In this document: piece by piece, positions 9,901-18,699 of the stretch
How the letters are laid out: every line of letters starts with the position of its first letter
Numbering within the stretch: the first letter of the stretch is position 1
Origin: Gallintestinimicrobium propionicum
Lineage (GTDB): Bacteria > Bacillota > Clostridia > Lachnospirales > Lachnospiraceae
Assembly: GCF_025567525.1 (NCBI RefSeq)
Contig: NZ_JAOQJY010000020.1
Coordinates: 4,537-68,536, forward strand
Length of the DNA stretch: 64,000 bases
Direction: 5' to 3'
The notes under the pieces: model-generated
The model's input: the letters and a program-made list of their open reading frames with translations, nothing else
What the model was told of the DNA's origin: nothing
Database searches by the model: none
Translations under genes and position numbers: made by a program

Positions 9901-10813
9901 CGTACCTTCCCGTATGAATATCGGTCAGGTCCTTGAGATTCACCTCTCTCTGGCTGCAAAAGCCCTCGGCTTTAACGTAGCAACCCCGATCTTCAACGGC
10001 GCAAACGAAAAAGATATTCAGGATACCCTGGAACTGGCAAACGATTATGTAAACCTGGAATGGGATGAATTCAAAGAGAAGCATGGCGAAGAGCTGCTTC
10101 CTGAGGTTCTGGATTATCTGTATGAAAACCGCGATCACAGAAAGCTCTGGAAGGGCGTTCCGATCTCTAAGGAAGGTAAGGTAAGACTGCGGGATGGCCG
10201 TACCGGCGAAGAATTCGACAGCATGGTAACCATCGGTCACATGCATTACCTGAAGCTGCACCATCTGGTAGACGATAAGATCCATGCACGTTCTACCGGT
10301 CCTTACTCTCTGGTAACACAGCAGCCCCTGGGTGGTAAAGCTCAGTTTGGTGGCCAGCGTTTCGGTGAGATGGAGGTTTGGGCACTGGAAGCATACGGTG
10401 CATCCTACACCCTGCAGGAGATCCTGACTGTGAAGTCTGATGACGTAGTAGGACGTGTCAAGACCTACGAAGCGATCATCAAGGGCGACAACATCCCTGA
10501 ACCCGGTATTCCGGAATCCTTCAAGGTACTGCTCAAAGAGCTGCAGTCCCTCGGCCTGGATGTCAGAGTGCTGCGGGAGGATAATACAGAAGTTGAGATC
10601 ATGGAAACTGTCGATTACAGCGATACGGATTACCGCTATGAGATGGAAGGAGATTCCAAGGGCTACAACTACAACGAAGAAGAAAATCTGGGCAAGATGG
10701 GTTATCAGAAGCAGGAATTCGACTCCGAGAAACAGGAGCTGGTGAACGCAGATGATGATTACACCGAAGATGCTGCAGACGACGGATTTGAGGAATCTTT
10801 TGACGAAGAGTAA
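6959..10813 (+). CDS. rpoB: DNA-directed RNA polymerase subunit beta
   Basis: 1284 residues. The rifampicin-binding region (about residues 487-515) reads SSQLSQFMDQNNPL, then THKRRLSALGPGGL, as in sensitive wild-type enzymes. The C-terminal clamp segments PLGGKAQFGGQRFGEMEVWA and LQEILTVKSDD are present, and a ~90-residue acidic tail ends in EESFDEE. ATG at 6959 is preferred over GTG at 6953 because GGGGTG (6945-6950) then has an 8-base spacing. rpoC follows after 32 bases. Confidence 0.97.
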   Translation: MEKNRIRPIATGKNMRMSYARRKEVLEMPNLIEIQKNSYKWFLDEGLKEVFDDISPISDYSGHLSLEFVDFELCEEDVKYSIEKCKERDATYAAPLKVKVRLYNKEKEEISEHEIFMGDLPLMTETGTFVINGAERVIVSQLVRSPGIYYGIGHDKIGKKLYSCTVIPNRGAWLEYETDSNDVFYVRVDRTRKVPITVLLRALGLGTNDEIREVFGDEPKIEASFAKDTSENYQEGLLELYKKIRPGEPLSVESAESLINAMFFDPRRYDLAKVGRYKFNKKLLLRNRIRGHELAEDVVDTTTGEILATAGTKVTAELADLIQNSAVPYVYIQTEERKVKVLSSMMVELTHYVDCDAKELGVTELVYYPVLAQILEEYSQDPEALAEAIRKNVHELIPKHITKEDILASINYNMHLEYGIGNEDDIDHLGNRRIRAVGELLQNQYRIGLSRLERVVRERMTTHDAEEISPQVLINIKPVQAAVKEFFGSSQLSQFMDQNNPLGELTHKRRLSALGPGGLSRDRAGFEVRDVHYSHYGRMCPIETPEGPNIGLINSLASYAKINEYGFIEAPYRKIDKTDPENPRVTNEVVYMTADEEDNYHVAQANSELDEEGHFINANVSGRYLDETSEYPKTVFEYMDVSPQMVFSVATALIPFLQNDDANRALMGSNMQRQAVPLLTTEAPVVGTGIEVKAAVDSGVCVVAKKSGTIDYVCSNLIRMTADDGEKIEYHLTKFSRSNQSNCYNQRPIVFKGDHVEAGQVIADGPSTSEGELALGKNPLIGFMTWEGYNYEDAVLLSERLVMDDVYTSIHIEEYEAEARDTKLGPEEITRDVPGVGDEALKDLDDRGIIRVGAEVRAGDILVGKVTPKGETELTAEERLLRAIFGEKAREVRDTSLKVPHGEYGIIVDAKVFTRENGDELSPGVNQAVRIYIAQKRKISVGDKMAGRHGNKGVVSRVLPVEDMPYLPNGRPLDIVLNPLGVPSRMNIGQVLEIHLSLAAKALGFNVATPIFNGANEKDIQDTLELANDYVNLEWDEFKEKHGEELLPEVLDYLYENRDHRKLWKGVPISKEGKVRLRDGRTGEEFDSMVTIGHMHYLKLHHLVDDKIHARSTGPYSLVTQQPLGGKAQFGGQRFGEMEVWALEAYGASYTLQEILTVKSDDVVGRVKTYEAIIKGDNIPEPGIPESFKVLLKELQSLGLDVRVLREDNTEVEIMETVDYSDTDYRYEMEGDSKGYNYNEEENLGKMGYQKQEFDSEKQELVNADDDYTEDAADDGFEESFDEE

Positions 10814-10845
10814 GCCGAATCGAAGATATGTAAAGGAGTGCCAAG

Positions 10846-13800
10846 ATGTCTGAAACAAAAAACGAAGTTTATCAGCCGATGACGTTTGATGCGATCAAGA
10901 TCGGACTTGCGTCCCCGGAGAAGATTCGTGAGTGGTCCAGAGGCGAGGTAACAAAGCCTGAGACGATCAACTACAGAACTCTCAAGCCCGAGCGGGACGG
11001 TCTGTTCTGTGAGCGGATTTTCGGACCCAGCAAGGACTGGGAGTGCCACTGCGGCAAATATAAAAAGATCAGATATAAAGGCGTTGTCTGCGACCGCTGT
11101 GGTGTTGAAGTAACCAAGTCCAGCGTCCGCAGAGAGCGTATGGGACATATTGAACTGGCAGCGCCGGTTTCCCATATCTGGTATTTCAAGGGAATTCCGA
11201 GCCGGATGGGACTGATCCTGGATCTGTCCCCCCGTGTTCTGGAGAAGGTGCTTTACTTTGCTTCCTATATCGTACTGGACAAGGGCGACACCAATCTGGA
11301 ATACAAGCAGGTTCTTTCCGAGAAAGAATACCAGGATGCAAGAGAAACCTGGGGCAACCGTTTCCGTGTCGGCATGGGTGCAGAATCCATTAAGGAGCTG
11401 CTGCAGGCCATCGATCTGGAAACCGAAGCGGTTGACCTGAAAAATGAACTGGTGGATGCAAGCGGACAGAAACGTGCGAGAATCATCAAGCGTCTGGAAG
11501 TGGTAGAAGCGTTCCGTGAGTCCGGCAACCGCCCTGAATGGATGATTCTGGATGCCGTACCGGTAATCCCTCCGGATCTGCGCCCGATGGTACAGCTGGA
11601 CGGCGGACGTTTTGCAACGTCTGACTTAAATGACCTGTACAGAAGAATCATCAACCGTAACAACCGTCTGAAGAGACTGCTGGAGCTGGGTGCTCCGGAT
11701 ATCATTGTTCGCAACGAGAAGAGAATGCTGCAGGAAGCGGTAGACGCTCTGATCGATAACGGCAGAAGAGGCCGTCCGGTAACCGGCCCCGGTAACCGTG
11801 CACTGAAATCACTGTCTGACATGCTGAAAGGTAAATCCGGTCGTTTCCGTCAGAACCTGTTAGGAAAGCGTGTTGACTATTCCGGACGTTCCGTTATCGT
11901 CGTTGGTCCCGAACTGAAAATTTATCAGTGCGGTCTTCCGAAGGAAATGGCAATCGAGCTGTTTAAGCCTTTCGTAATGAAGGAGCTGGTAAGCAGAGGC
12001 ATTTCCCAGAACATCAAAAATGCGAAGAAGTTGGTAGAACGGCTGGATACGCAGGTTTGGGACGTTCTGGAAGATGTCATCAAAGAGCATCCGGTTATGC
12101 TGAACCGTGCACCTACACTGCACAGACTGGGTATCCAGGCATTTGAGCCGATCCTTGTAGAAGGTAAGGCAATCAAGCTGCATCCCCTTGTTTGTACCGC
12201 GTTCAACGCCGACTTCGATGGTGACCAGATGGCTGTACACCTTCCGCTTTCTCAGGAAGCACAGGCAGAGTGTCGTTTCATGCTGCTGTCTCCCAACAAC
12301 CTGTTGAAGCCTTCCGATGGCGGACCGGTAGCCGTACCTTCCCAGGATATGGTCCTTGGTATTTATTACCTGACCCAGGAGCGTCCCGGTTCTGTCGGCG
12401 AAGGAAAATACTTCAAGAGCGTAAACGAAGCCATTCTGGCTTATGAAAATAAAGCCTGCACCCTGCATTCCCGCATCCATGTCCGCATGAGTAAGGTCAA
12501 CGCAGAGGGCGAGACCGTAACAGGATTCGTAGAATCCACACTGGGCAGATTTATCTTCAACGAGATCCTGCCTCAGGATCTGGGCTATGTAGACCGTACC
12601 CAGCCGGAAAACCTCTTAAAGCTGGAGGTTGACTTCCATGTTGGTAAGAAGCAGTTAAAGCAGATTCTGGAAAAAGTAATCAATACCCACGGCGCTTCCA
12701 AGACCGCAGAGGTTCTGGATGACGTTAAGGCAATCGGTTACAAGTATTCCACCAGAGCTGCCATGACCGTATCCATTTCCGATATGACTGTGCCTGCACA
12801 GAAGGCAGAGATGCTGGCTGAGGCTCAGAAGACTGTAGATAAGATCGGCAGAAACTTCCGCCGTGGTCTGATCACAGAAGAAGAGCGTTACCGTGCCGTT
12901 GTCGAGACCTGGCAGGAAACCGATAAAGAGCTGACCGACGTGCTGTTAAAGGGTCTGGATAAATACAACAACATCTTCATGATGGCGGACTCCGGTGCCC
13001 GTGGTTCCAACCAGCAGATCAAGCAGCTGGCAGGTATGCGTGGTCTGATGGCGGATACAACCGGTCGTACGATCGAACTGCCCATCAAGTCCAACTTCCG
13101 TGAAGGTCTGGACGTACTGGAATACTTCATGTCTGCCCATGGCGCACGAAAAGGTATGTCCGATACCGCTCTGCGTACTGCGGACTCCGGTTATCTGACC
13201 CGTCGAATGGTAGACGTATCCCAGGAGCTGATCATCCGTGAGATCGATTGTGCAGAAGGCAAGGATAAGATTCCGGGCATGTCTGTAAAAGCGTTCATGG
13301 ACGGCAAGGAAACCATCGAAGGCTTAAAAGACAGAATTACAGGACGTTATTCCTGTGAAGACATTTATGATAAGGACGGCGAGCTGATCGTCGGTGCAAA
13401 CCACATGATCACACCCGGCCGTGCAAAACGGATTATGGAAACAGGTGTCAATAAGAAGGGCGAGCCTGTGGAGGAAGTGAAGATCCGTACCATCCTGACC
13501 TGCCGTTCCAAGAGCGGTATCTGTGCAAAGTGCTACGGCGCGAACATGGCGACCGGCGAAGCGGTACAGGTTGGTGAAGCAGTTGGTATTATCGCAGCAC
13601 AGTCTATCGGTGAGCCCGGTACACAGCTGACGATGCGTACCTTCCACTCCGGCGGTGTCGCTGGTGACGATATCACACAGGGTCTTCCCCGTGTCGAGGA
13701 GCTTTTCGAAGCGAGAAAGCCGAAGGGTCTTGCGATTATCGCAGAGTTCGGCGGAACTGCTGTTATCAAGGATACCAAGAAGAAGCGGGAAATTATCATT

Positions 13801-14628
13801 ACCAATAAGGAAACCGGCGAGAGCAAGACTTACCTGATCCCTTACGGTTCCCGTATCAAGGTTGTTGACGGTCAGGAATTAGAGGCCGGCGATGAGCTGA
13901 CAGAGGGTTCTGTAAACCCGCACGATCTGTTAAAGATCAAGGGTATCCGCGCCGTTCAGGATTACATGCTCCGTGAAGTACAGCGTGTATACCGTCTGCA
14001 GGGTGTAGATATCTGTGATAAGCATATCGAGGTTATCGTTCGTCAGATGCTGAAGAAGATCCGCATCGAGGAAAGCGGCGATACCGAATATCTGCCCGGC
14101 ACAATGGTTGACGTTCTGGATTACGAGGACTTAAACGAAGAGCTGATCGCAGCCGGCAAGAAGCCTGCTGAGGGCAAACAGGTAATGCTCGGTATTACCA
14201 AGGCTGCTCTGGCAACCAACTCCTTCCTGTCTGCTGCATCCTTCCAGGAAACCACGAAGGTTCTGACGGAAGCAGCGATCAAGGGTAAGGCTGATCCACT
14301 GATCGGTCTGAAGGAAAACGTTATTATCGGTAAGCTGATTCCTGCCGGTACCGGTATGAAACGTTACCGCAATGTCAAGTTAAACACGGATGCGATGATT
14401 GCCGCTGAGGAAGCAGAGCGCGCAGCCAGAGCAGAAGAGGAAGCGAGACTTGCTGCAGAAGCTACAGCAGCGGAAAAGAAATCCAAAGAGGATGACGAGC
14501 TGCTGGAAGAAACCGCTGACGAAGATGTAACCGATGAAGAACTCCCCGAAGAGGAAGCGATTCTGGACGAGGACATCGACGAAGAACTGGACGAGGAAGC
14601 CGAAGCAGAAGAAAACGGCGAGGAGTAA
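10846..14628 (+). CDS. rpoC: DNA-directed RNA polymerase subunit beta'
   Basis: 1260 residues. It holds the N-terminal zinc site CHCGKY...CDRCGVEV, the catalytic magnesium loop NADFDGDQM (about 453-461), the trigger-loop region, and a second zinc site CRSKSGICAKCYG (about 885-897). The last ~70 residues are an unusually long Glu/Asp/Ala-rich tail, from about AAEEAERAARAEEEARL to the end, beyond the conserved core. Ribosome binding site AAAGGAGTG. A terminator follows after a copy of the 35-bp palindrome. Confidence 0.97.
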   Translation: MSETKNEVYQPMTFDAIKIGLASPEKIREWSRGEVTKPETINYRTLKPERDGLFCERIFGPSKDWECHCGKYKKIRYKGVVCDRCGVEVTKSSVRRERMGHIELAAPVSHIWYFKGIPSRMGLILDLSPRVLEKVLYFASYIVLDKGDTNLEYKQVLSEKEYQDARETWGNRFRVGMGAESIKELLQAIDLETEAVDLKNELVDASGQKRARIIKRLEVVEAFRESGNRPEWMILDAVPVIPPDLRPMVQLDGGRFATSDLNDLYRRIINRNNRLKRLLELGAPDIIVRNEKRMLQEAVDALIDNGRRGRPVTGPGNRALKSLSDMLKGKSGRFRQNLLGKRVDYSGRSVIVVGPELKIYQCGLPKEMAIELFKPFVMKELVSRGISQNIKNAKKLVERLDTQVWDVLEDVIKEHPVMLNRAPTLHRLGIQAFEPILVEGKAIKLHPLVCTAFNADFDGDQMAVHLPLSQEAQAECRFMLLSPNNLLKPSDGGPVAVPSQDMVLGIYYLTQERPGSVGEGKYFKSVNEAILAYENKACTLHSRIHVRMSKVNAEGETVTGFVESTLGRFIFNEILPQDLGYVDRTQPENLLKLEVDFHVGKKQLKQILEKVINTHGASKTAEVLDDVKAIGYKYSTRAAMTVSISDMTVPAQKAEMLAEAQKTVDKIGRNFRRGLITEEERYRAVVETWQETDKELTDVLLKGLDKYNNIFMMADSGARGSNQQIKQLAGMRGLMADTTGRTIELPIKSNFREGLDVLEYFMSAHGARKGMSDTALRTADSGYLTRRMVDVSQELIIREIDCAEGKDKIPGMSVKAFMDGKETIEGLKDRITGRYSCEDIYDKDGELIVGANHMITPGRAKRIMETGVNKKGEPVEEVKIRTILTCRSKSGICAKCYGANMATGEAVQVGEAVGIIAAQSIGEPGTQLTMRTFHSGGVAGDDITQGLPRVEELFEARKPKGLAIIAEFGGTAVIKDTKKKREIIITNKETGESKTYLIPYGSRIKVVDGQELEAGDELTEGSVNPHDLLKIKGIRAVQDYMLREVQRVYRLQGVDICDKHIEVIVRQMLKKIRIEESGDTEYLPGTMVDVLDYEDLNEELIAAGKKPAEGKQVMLGITKAALATNSFLSAASFQETTKVLTEAAIKGKADPLIGLKENVIIGKLIPAGTGMKRYRNVKLNTDAMIAAEEAERAARAEEEARLAAEATAAEKKSKEDDELLEETADEDVTDEELPEEEAILDEDIDEELDEEAEAEENGEE

Positions 14629-14690
14629 TCTGACCCGGGTGTTCCATTCAACAATAAAAAGTACACCTTGCAAAAATGCCGGTGTCGTAC

Positions 14691-14725
14691 ACAATAGAAT
14701 GCACGCTCTGCGAACATTCTATTGT
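14691..14725 (+). repeat. 35-bp palindromic repeat, copy 1
   Basis: Arms ACAATAGAATG and CATTCTATTGT enclose CACGCTCTGCGAA, itself a small dyad (CGC TCT GCG). It lies 63 bases after the rpoC stop and just before the terminator. Confidence 0.85.
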
Positions 14726-14744
14726 TACAAATGAAGAAACAGAG

Positions 14745-14784
14745 CAGGCGGATGTTCCTCAAAATGAGCATCCGCCTGTTTTCT
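14745..14784 (+). terminator. Terminator after rpoC
   Basis: Stem CAGGCGGATG / CATCCGCCTG with a 14-base loop, followed by TTTTCTT. Confidence 0.85.
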
Positions 14785-14885
14785 TATCGTATAGGAAACT
14801 TCGTTTCCATACGATAAGAAACGCTCCGCGCGGATCGCACTGCAGCGGAATGGAAGAATGTCGCTTGCGCGACCCGACGCAGGCG
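14783..14885 (+). repeat. Hairpin-headed intergenic repeat, copy A
   Basis: Starts with an ~18-bp hairpin (TTCTTATCGTAT, then GGAAAC / GTTTCC around TTC, then ATACGATAAGAA), followed by ACGCTCCGCGCGGATCGCA, GCGGAATGGA, GTCGCTTGCGCGACCCGACG and CAGGC. The second part recurs at 44925-44985. The hairpin sequence differs but is again a perfect stem there. Confidence 0.6.
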
Positions 14886-14886
14886 G

Positions 14887-14914
14887 AGAATCCTGCTTCG
14901 CAGGATTCTTTTTT
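14887..14914 (+). terminator. Terminator before the rpsL promoter
   Basis: AGAATCCTGC TTC GCAGGATTCT followed by TTTTT. It insulates the rpsL promoter from upstream transcription. Confidence 0.75.
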
Positions 14915-15022
14915 ATGTGCATGTCTGGCGGTGTGTTTGTGCTTACCCTTCAGCAAATCCGGAAAGCGATTTTTCCTGCCGTTTCTTTGCCGGAAAATCC
15001 CGCAAAAAAGTAGAAAAACCGC

Positions 15023-15051
15023 TTGACACGGCAATTAAAAGCACTTATACT
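15023..15051 (+). promoter_or_regulatory. Promoter of rpsL-rpsG-fusA-tuf
   Basis: TTGACA (15023-15028), 17-base spacer, TATACT (15046-15051): a near-consensus sigma-A promoter. Confidence 0.85.
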
Positions 15052-15057
15052 AGGAGA

Positions 15058-15268
15058 GCATGCATTGGGAGAGGATTTTATTTTGATGCGCGAAAATTGC
15101 TGTAAAACAGCGGTTTTATCCTGATAGAACCGCAGGTTGAGTGTAGCTTGTCCCTGGACATAGTTACGCATAGCTACGCATGAAAGAAAACCTTTGCTAT
15201 GTATGAATAAGACCGGAGAACCGGTCAAGAATAGAGCAAGAGAGAAAAATCGCAGGAGGTGAAACAGA
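15058..15268 (+). promoter_or_regulatory. Long structured 5' leader of rpsL
   Basis: About 210 untranslated bases with small dyads: GCTGTAAAACAGC, GGTTTTATCC...GATAGAACC, and GACCGG AGAA CCGGTC close to the ribosome binding site. No terminator-type hairpin is seen. An autoregulatory leader is an inference from length and structure only. Confidence 0.4.
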
Positions 15269-15691
15269 ATGCCAACATTTAACCAGTTAGTAAGAAAAGG
15301 ACGTCAGACATCTGTAAAGAAGTCTACAGCACCGGCTCTGCAGAGAGGTTACAACTCCCTTCACAAGAAGGCAACCGATACCTCTTCCCCGCAGAAGAGA
15401 GGCGTGTGCACAGCTGTTAAGACAGCGACTCCTAAAAAGCCTAACTCCGCTCTTAGAAAGATCGCCAGAGTACGTCTTTCCAACGGAATCGAAGTAACCA
15501 GCTACATTCCCGGTGAAGGCCACAATCTGCAGGAGCACTCCGTTGTTCTGATCAGAGGCGGACGTGTTAAGGACTTACCTGGTACCAGATACCACATCAT
15601 CAGAGGTACCCTGGATACCGCAGGCGTTGCAAACAGACGTCAGGCAAGATCCAAATACGGCGCTAAGAGACCTAAAGCCGCTAAGAAATAA
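15269..15691 (+). CDS. rpsL: 30S ribosomal protein S12
   Basis: 140 residues. The loops TPKKPNSALRK and RGGRVKDLPG carry lysines at both positions where changes give streptomycin resistance, so the allele looks wild type. S12 lies at the decoding centre. Start supported by GCAGGAGGTGAAACAG. First gene of the str-type operon. Confidence 0.97.
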   Translation: MPTFNQLVRKGRQTSVKKSTAPALQRGYNSLHKKATDTSSPQKRGVCTAVKTATPKKPNSALRKIARVRLSNGIEVTSYIPGEGHNLQEHSVVLIRGGRVKDLPGTRYHIIRGTLDTAGVANRRQARSKYGAKRPKAAKK

Positions 15692-15858
15692 TCCGCGGTA
15701 GCTGGAAGTACCACAAACGGAAACTAATTTTAAGTGTTGGAATTCTTATGCAGAGAAATCTGCAGTTCGCTTACGCGATGAGATAGACCGCACGAACACA
15801 TTAGATGACACATGTGAGTACCGATGAATTAATTGAGATGATTAAGGAGGGAAGAAAC

Positions 15859-16329
15859 GTGCCACGTAAAGGACATATTCAGAAAAGAGACGTATTAGCA
15901 GATCCTTTATACAACGACAAGGTTGTAACCAAGCTGATCAATAACATCATGCTGGATGGTAAGAGAGGCGTTGCACAGAAGATTGTATACGGCGCATTTG
16001 CAAGAGTAGAAGAAAAAGCCGGCAAACCGGCTCTGGAAGTATTTGAAGAGGCAATGAACAACATCATGCCTGTTCTGGAAGTCAAAGCAAGACGTATCGG
16101 CGGCGCAACCTATCAGGTGCCGATCGAAGTCAGAGCTGACAGACGTCAGGCTCTTGGTCTTCGCTGGCTGACCATGTTCTCTCGCAAAAGAGGCGAGAAG
16201 ACCATGGAAGAGAGACTGGCTAACGAGATCCTGGATGCATCGAACAATACCGGTGCTTCCGTGAAGAGAAAAGAAGACGTTCATAAGATGGCTGAAGCGA
16301 ACAAGGCATTCTCTCATTACAGATTCTAA
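15859..16329 (+). CDS. rpsG: 30S ribosomal protein S7
   Basis: 156 residues beginning MPRKGHIQKRDVL. The start is a GTG at 15859, preceded by AAGGAGGGAAGAAAC; the reading frame is open further upstream (from 15805), but that part is not S7-like and has no ribosome binding site. S7 starts assembly of the 30S head and contacts the E-site tRNA. Confidence 0.95.
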   Translation: MPRKGHIQKRDVLADPLYNDKVVTKLINNIMLDGKRGVAQKIVYGAFARVEEKAGKPALEVFEEAMNNIMPVLEVKARRIGGATYQVPIEVRADRRQALGLRWLTMFSRKRGEKTMEERLANEILDASNNTGASVKRKEDVHKMAEANKAFSHYRF

Positions 16330-16394
16330 TCGAATCTGTAATGCAGAAGAGCGTTGCAGTTGCTTCTGGCTGATTCAATTAGGAGGAAAAACCT

Positions 16395-18512
16395 TTGGCT
16401 GGAAGAGAATATCCCTTAGAGAGAACCAGAAATATCGGTATTATGGCTCACATCGATGCTGGTAAAACTACCACCACCGAGCGTATCCTGTATTATACCG
16501 GTGTTAACTATAAAATTGGTGATACTCATGAAGGTACTGCAACCATGGACTGGATGGCTCAGGAGCAGGAGAGAGGTATTACAATTACTTCTGCTGCTAC
16601 CACCTGTCACTGGACCTTGCAGGAAAATTGCAAAGCAAAGCCCGGCGCAGAAGAGTGTCGTATCAATATCATTGATACCCCTGGACACGTTGACTTCACA
16701 GTAGAAGTTGAGCGTTCCCTGCGTGTACTGGACGGCGCTGTCGGCGTGTTCTGTGCAAAGGGCGGTGTAGAACCTCAGTCTGAGAACGTATGGCGTCAGG
16801 CTGATACCTACAATGTACCCCGTATGGCATTCATCAATAAGATGGATATCCTGGGTGCAAACTTTTACGGCGCAGTAGAGCAGATCAAAACCCGTCTGGG
16901 CAAGAACGCGATCTGTGTTCAGCTGCCTATCGGCAAGGAAGATGATTTCAAGGGAATCATCGACCTGTTTGAAATGAAAGCCTACATCTACAATGACGAT
17001 AAGGGCGATGATATTTCTATTGTTGATATCCCGGAAGATATGAAGGATGAGGCTGAACTGTATCGTTCTGAGCTGGTAGAGAAGATCTGCGAGCTGGATG
17101 ACGATCTGATGATGGCTTATCTGGAAGGTGAGGAGCCCTCTGTTGACGAGCTGAAAGCAGCTCTGAGAAAAGGCACCTGCGAATGTACCGCTGTTCCGGT
17201 ATGCTGCGGAAGCGCATACAAGAACAAGGGCGTACAGAAGCTTCTGGATGCAATCGTAGAGTATATGCCTTCTCCTCTTGATATCCCTCCGATTAAAGGT
17301 GTGGATCTGGAAGGCAACGAGGTTGTCAGACATTCTTCTGATGAAGAGCCGTTCTCTGCTCTGGCATTCAAGATCATGACAGACCCCTTCGTAGGTAAGC
17401 TTGCTTACTTCCGTGTGTATTCCGGTACTATGAACGCTGGTTCTTATGTGCTGAATGCAACAAAAGATAAAAAGGAACGTGTTGGACGTATCCTGCAGAT
17501 GCATGCAAACAAGAGAATGGAGCTGGAAAAGGTTTATTCCGGTGATATCGCTGCTGCAGTAGGCTTCAAGTTTACTACAACCGGTGATACCATCTGTGAT
17601 GAGCAGCATCCGGTAATCCTGGAGTCCATGGAATTCCCTGAACCCGTTATTGAGCTGGCAATCGAGCCTAAGACCAAAGCAGGTCAGGATAAGATGGGCA
17701 TTGCTCTTGCAAAGCTTGCAGAAGAAGATCCTACCTTCCGTCAGCATACCGATCAGGAGACAGGCCAGACCATCATCGCCGGCATGGGCGAGCTGCATCT
17801 GGAGATCATCGTAGACCGTCTGCTGCGTGAATTCAAGGTAGAGGCTAATGTAGGTGCTCCTCAGGTTGCTTACAAAGAGACCTTCACCAAGGCCGTTGAT
17901 GTGGACAGCAAGTATGCGAAGCAGTCCGGTGGTCGTGGTCAGTATGGTCACTGTAAAGTTAAGTTCGAGCCTATGGATCCTAACGGCGAGGAAACCTTCA
18001 AGTTCGAGTCCACCGTTGTCGGCGGCGCGATTCCGAAGGAATATATCCCTGCTGTAGGCGAAGGTATCGAAGAGGCTACAAAGGCTGGTATTCTGGGTGG
18101 CTTCCCGGTTCTGGGCGTACATGCAAATGTATACGACGGTTCCTACCATGAAGTCGACTCCTCTGAAATGGCATTCCACATCGCTGGTTCCCTTGCATTC
18201 AAGGAAGCTATGCAGAAGGGTAATCCGGTTCTGCTGGAGCCTATCATGAAGGTTGAAGTAACCATGCCTGAAGAATACATGGGTGATGTAATCGGAGATA
18301 TCAACTCCCGCCGCGGACGTATCGAAGGTATGGACGATATCGGCGGCGGCAAGATGGTAAAAGCTTATGTACCGCTTGCTGAAATGTTCGGTTACTCCAC
18401 AGACCTGCGTTCCAAGACTCAGGGTCGTGGTAACTACTCCATGTTCTTTGAAAAGTACGAACAGGTTCCGAAGAACGTGCAGGAGAAGGTACTGGCAGCA
18501 AAAGCAAAATAA
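16395..18512 (+). CDS. fusA: Elongation factor G
   Basis: 705 residues. GTPase motifs: AHIDAGKTTTTERIL (G1), RGITITSAAT (G2), DTPGHVDF (G3), NKMD (G4). Domain IV and the C-terminal RGRIEGMD are complete. The start codon is TTG, placed 7-8 bases after AGGAGG; no better start is available before the conserved AGREYPLERTRN. EF-G drives translocation and, with RRF, ribosome recycling. Confidence 0.96.
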   Translation: MAGREYPLERTRNIGIMAHIDAGKTTTTERILYYTGVNYKIGDTHEGTATMDWMAQEQERGITITSAATTCHWTLQENCKAKPGAEECRINIIDTPGHVDFTVEVERSLRVLDGAVGVFCAKGGVEPQSENVWRQADTYNVPRMAFINKMDILGANFYGAVEQIKTRLGKNAICVQLPIGKEDDFKGIIDLFEMKAYIYNDDKGDDISIVDIPEDMKDEAELYRSELVEKICELDDDLMMAYLEGEEPSVDELKAALRKGTCECTAVPVCCGSAYKNKGVQKLLDAIVEYMPSPLDIPPIKGVDLEGNEVVRHSSDEEPFSALAFKIMTDPFVGKLAYFRVYSGTMNAGSYVLNATKDKKERVGRILQMHANKRMELEKVYSGDIAAAVGFKFTTTGDTICDEQHPVILESMEFPEPVIELAIEPKTKAGQDKMGIALAKLAEEDPTFRQHTDQETGQTIIAGMGELHLEIIVDRLLREFKVEANVGAPQVAYKETFTKAVDVDSKYAKQSGGRGQYGHCKVKFEPMDPNGEETFKFESTVVGGAIPKEYIPAVGEGIEEATKAGILGGFPVLGVHANVYDGSYHEVDSSEMAFHIAGSLAFKEAMQKGNPVLLEPIMKVEVTMPEEYMGDVIGDINSRRGRIEGMDDIGGGKMVKAYVPLAEMFGYSTDLRSKTQGRGNYSMFFEKYEQVPKNVQEKVLAAKAK

Positions 18513-18526
18513 TCTGATTTGCTGTT

Positions 18527-18592
18527 GCAGTTCACTCGTATCTTCCCAGGTACAGGTTTCATGTCCGCATGAGAAACTGTGCAGAGGAAGAA
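18527..18592 (+). repeat. ACAGTTCACTCGT hairpin repeat, copy in the fusA-tuf spacer
   Basis: Begins GCAGTTCACTCGT and contains CAGGTTTCATG TCCG CATGAGAAACTG as its central hairpin, with CTTCC / GGAAG outside. It aligns along its whole length with the minus strand of 31369-31433, and both keep the hairpin. The rest of the spacer holds another dyad, CCAGCTATTAT / ATAATAGCTGG (18631-18656). Confidence 0.55.
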
Positions 18593-18699
18593 GTTTACAC
18601 CGCGAAATTGTACTTGAAAATCCAGCTATTATCGAATATAATCAATAATAGCTGGTTCAAATTAAAACTAACTCACTGAATTAAGGAGGATTACAAGAA

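Noticed and set aside
7676..10858. A 1060-codon open frame on the minus strand opposite rpoB
   Set aside because: Antisense to a fully conserved gene. No ribosome binding site, no recognisable domain; Cys/Phe-rich low-quality composition. It arises from the codon bias of rpoB.
14691..14725. 35-bp palindromes as Rho-independent terminators
   Set aside because: No T-run after the stem, and separate good terminators stand beside copies 1 and 2.
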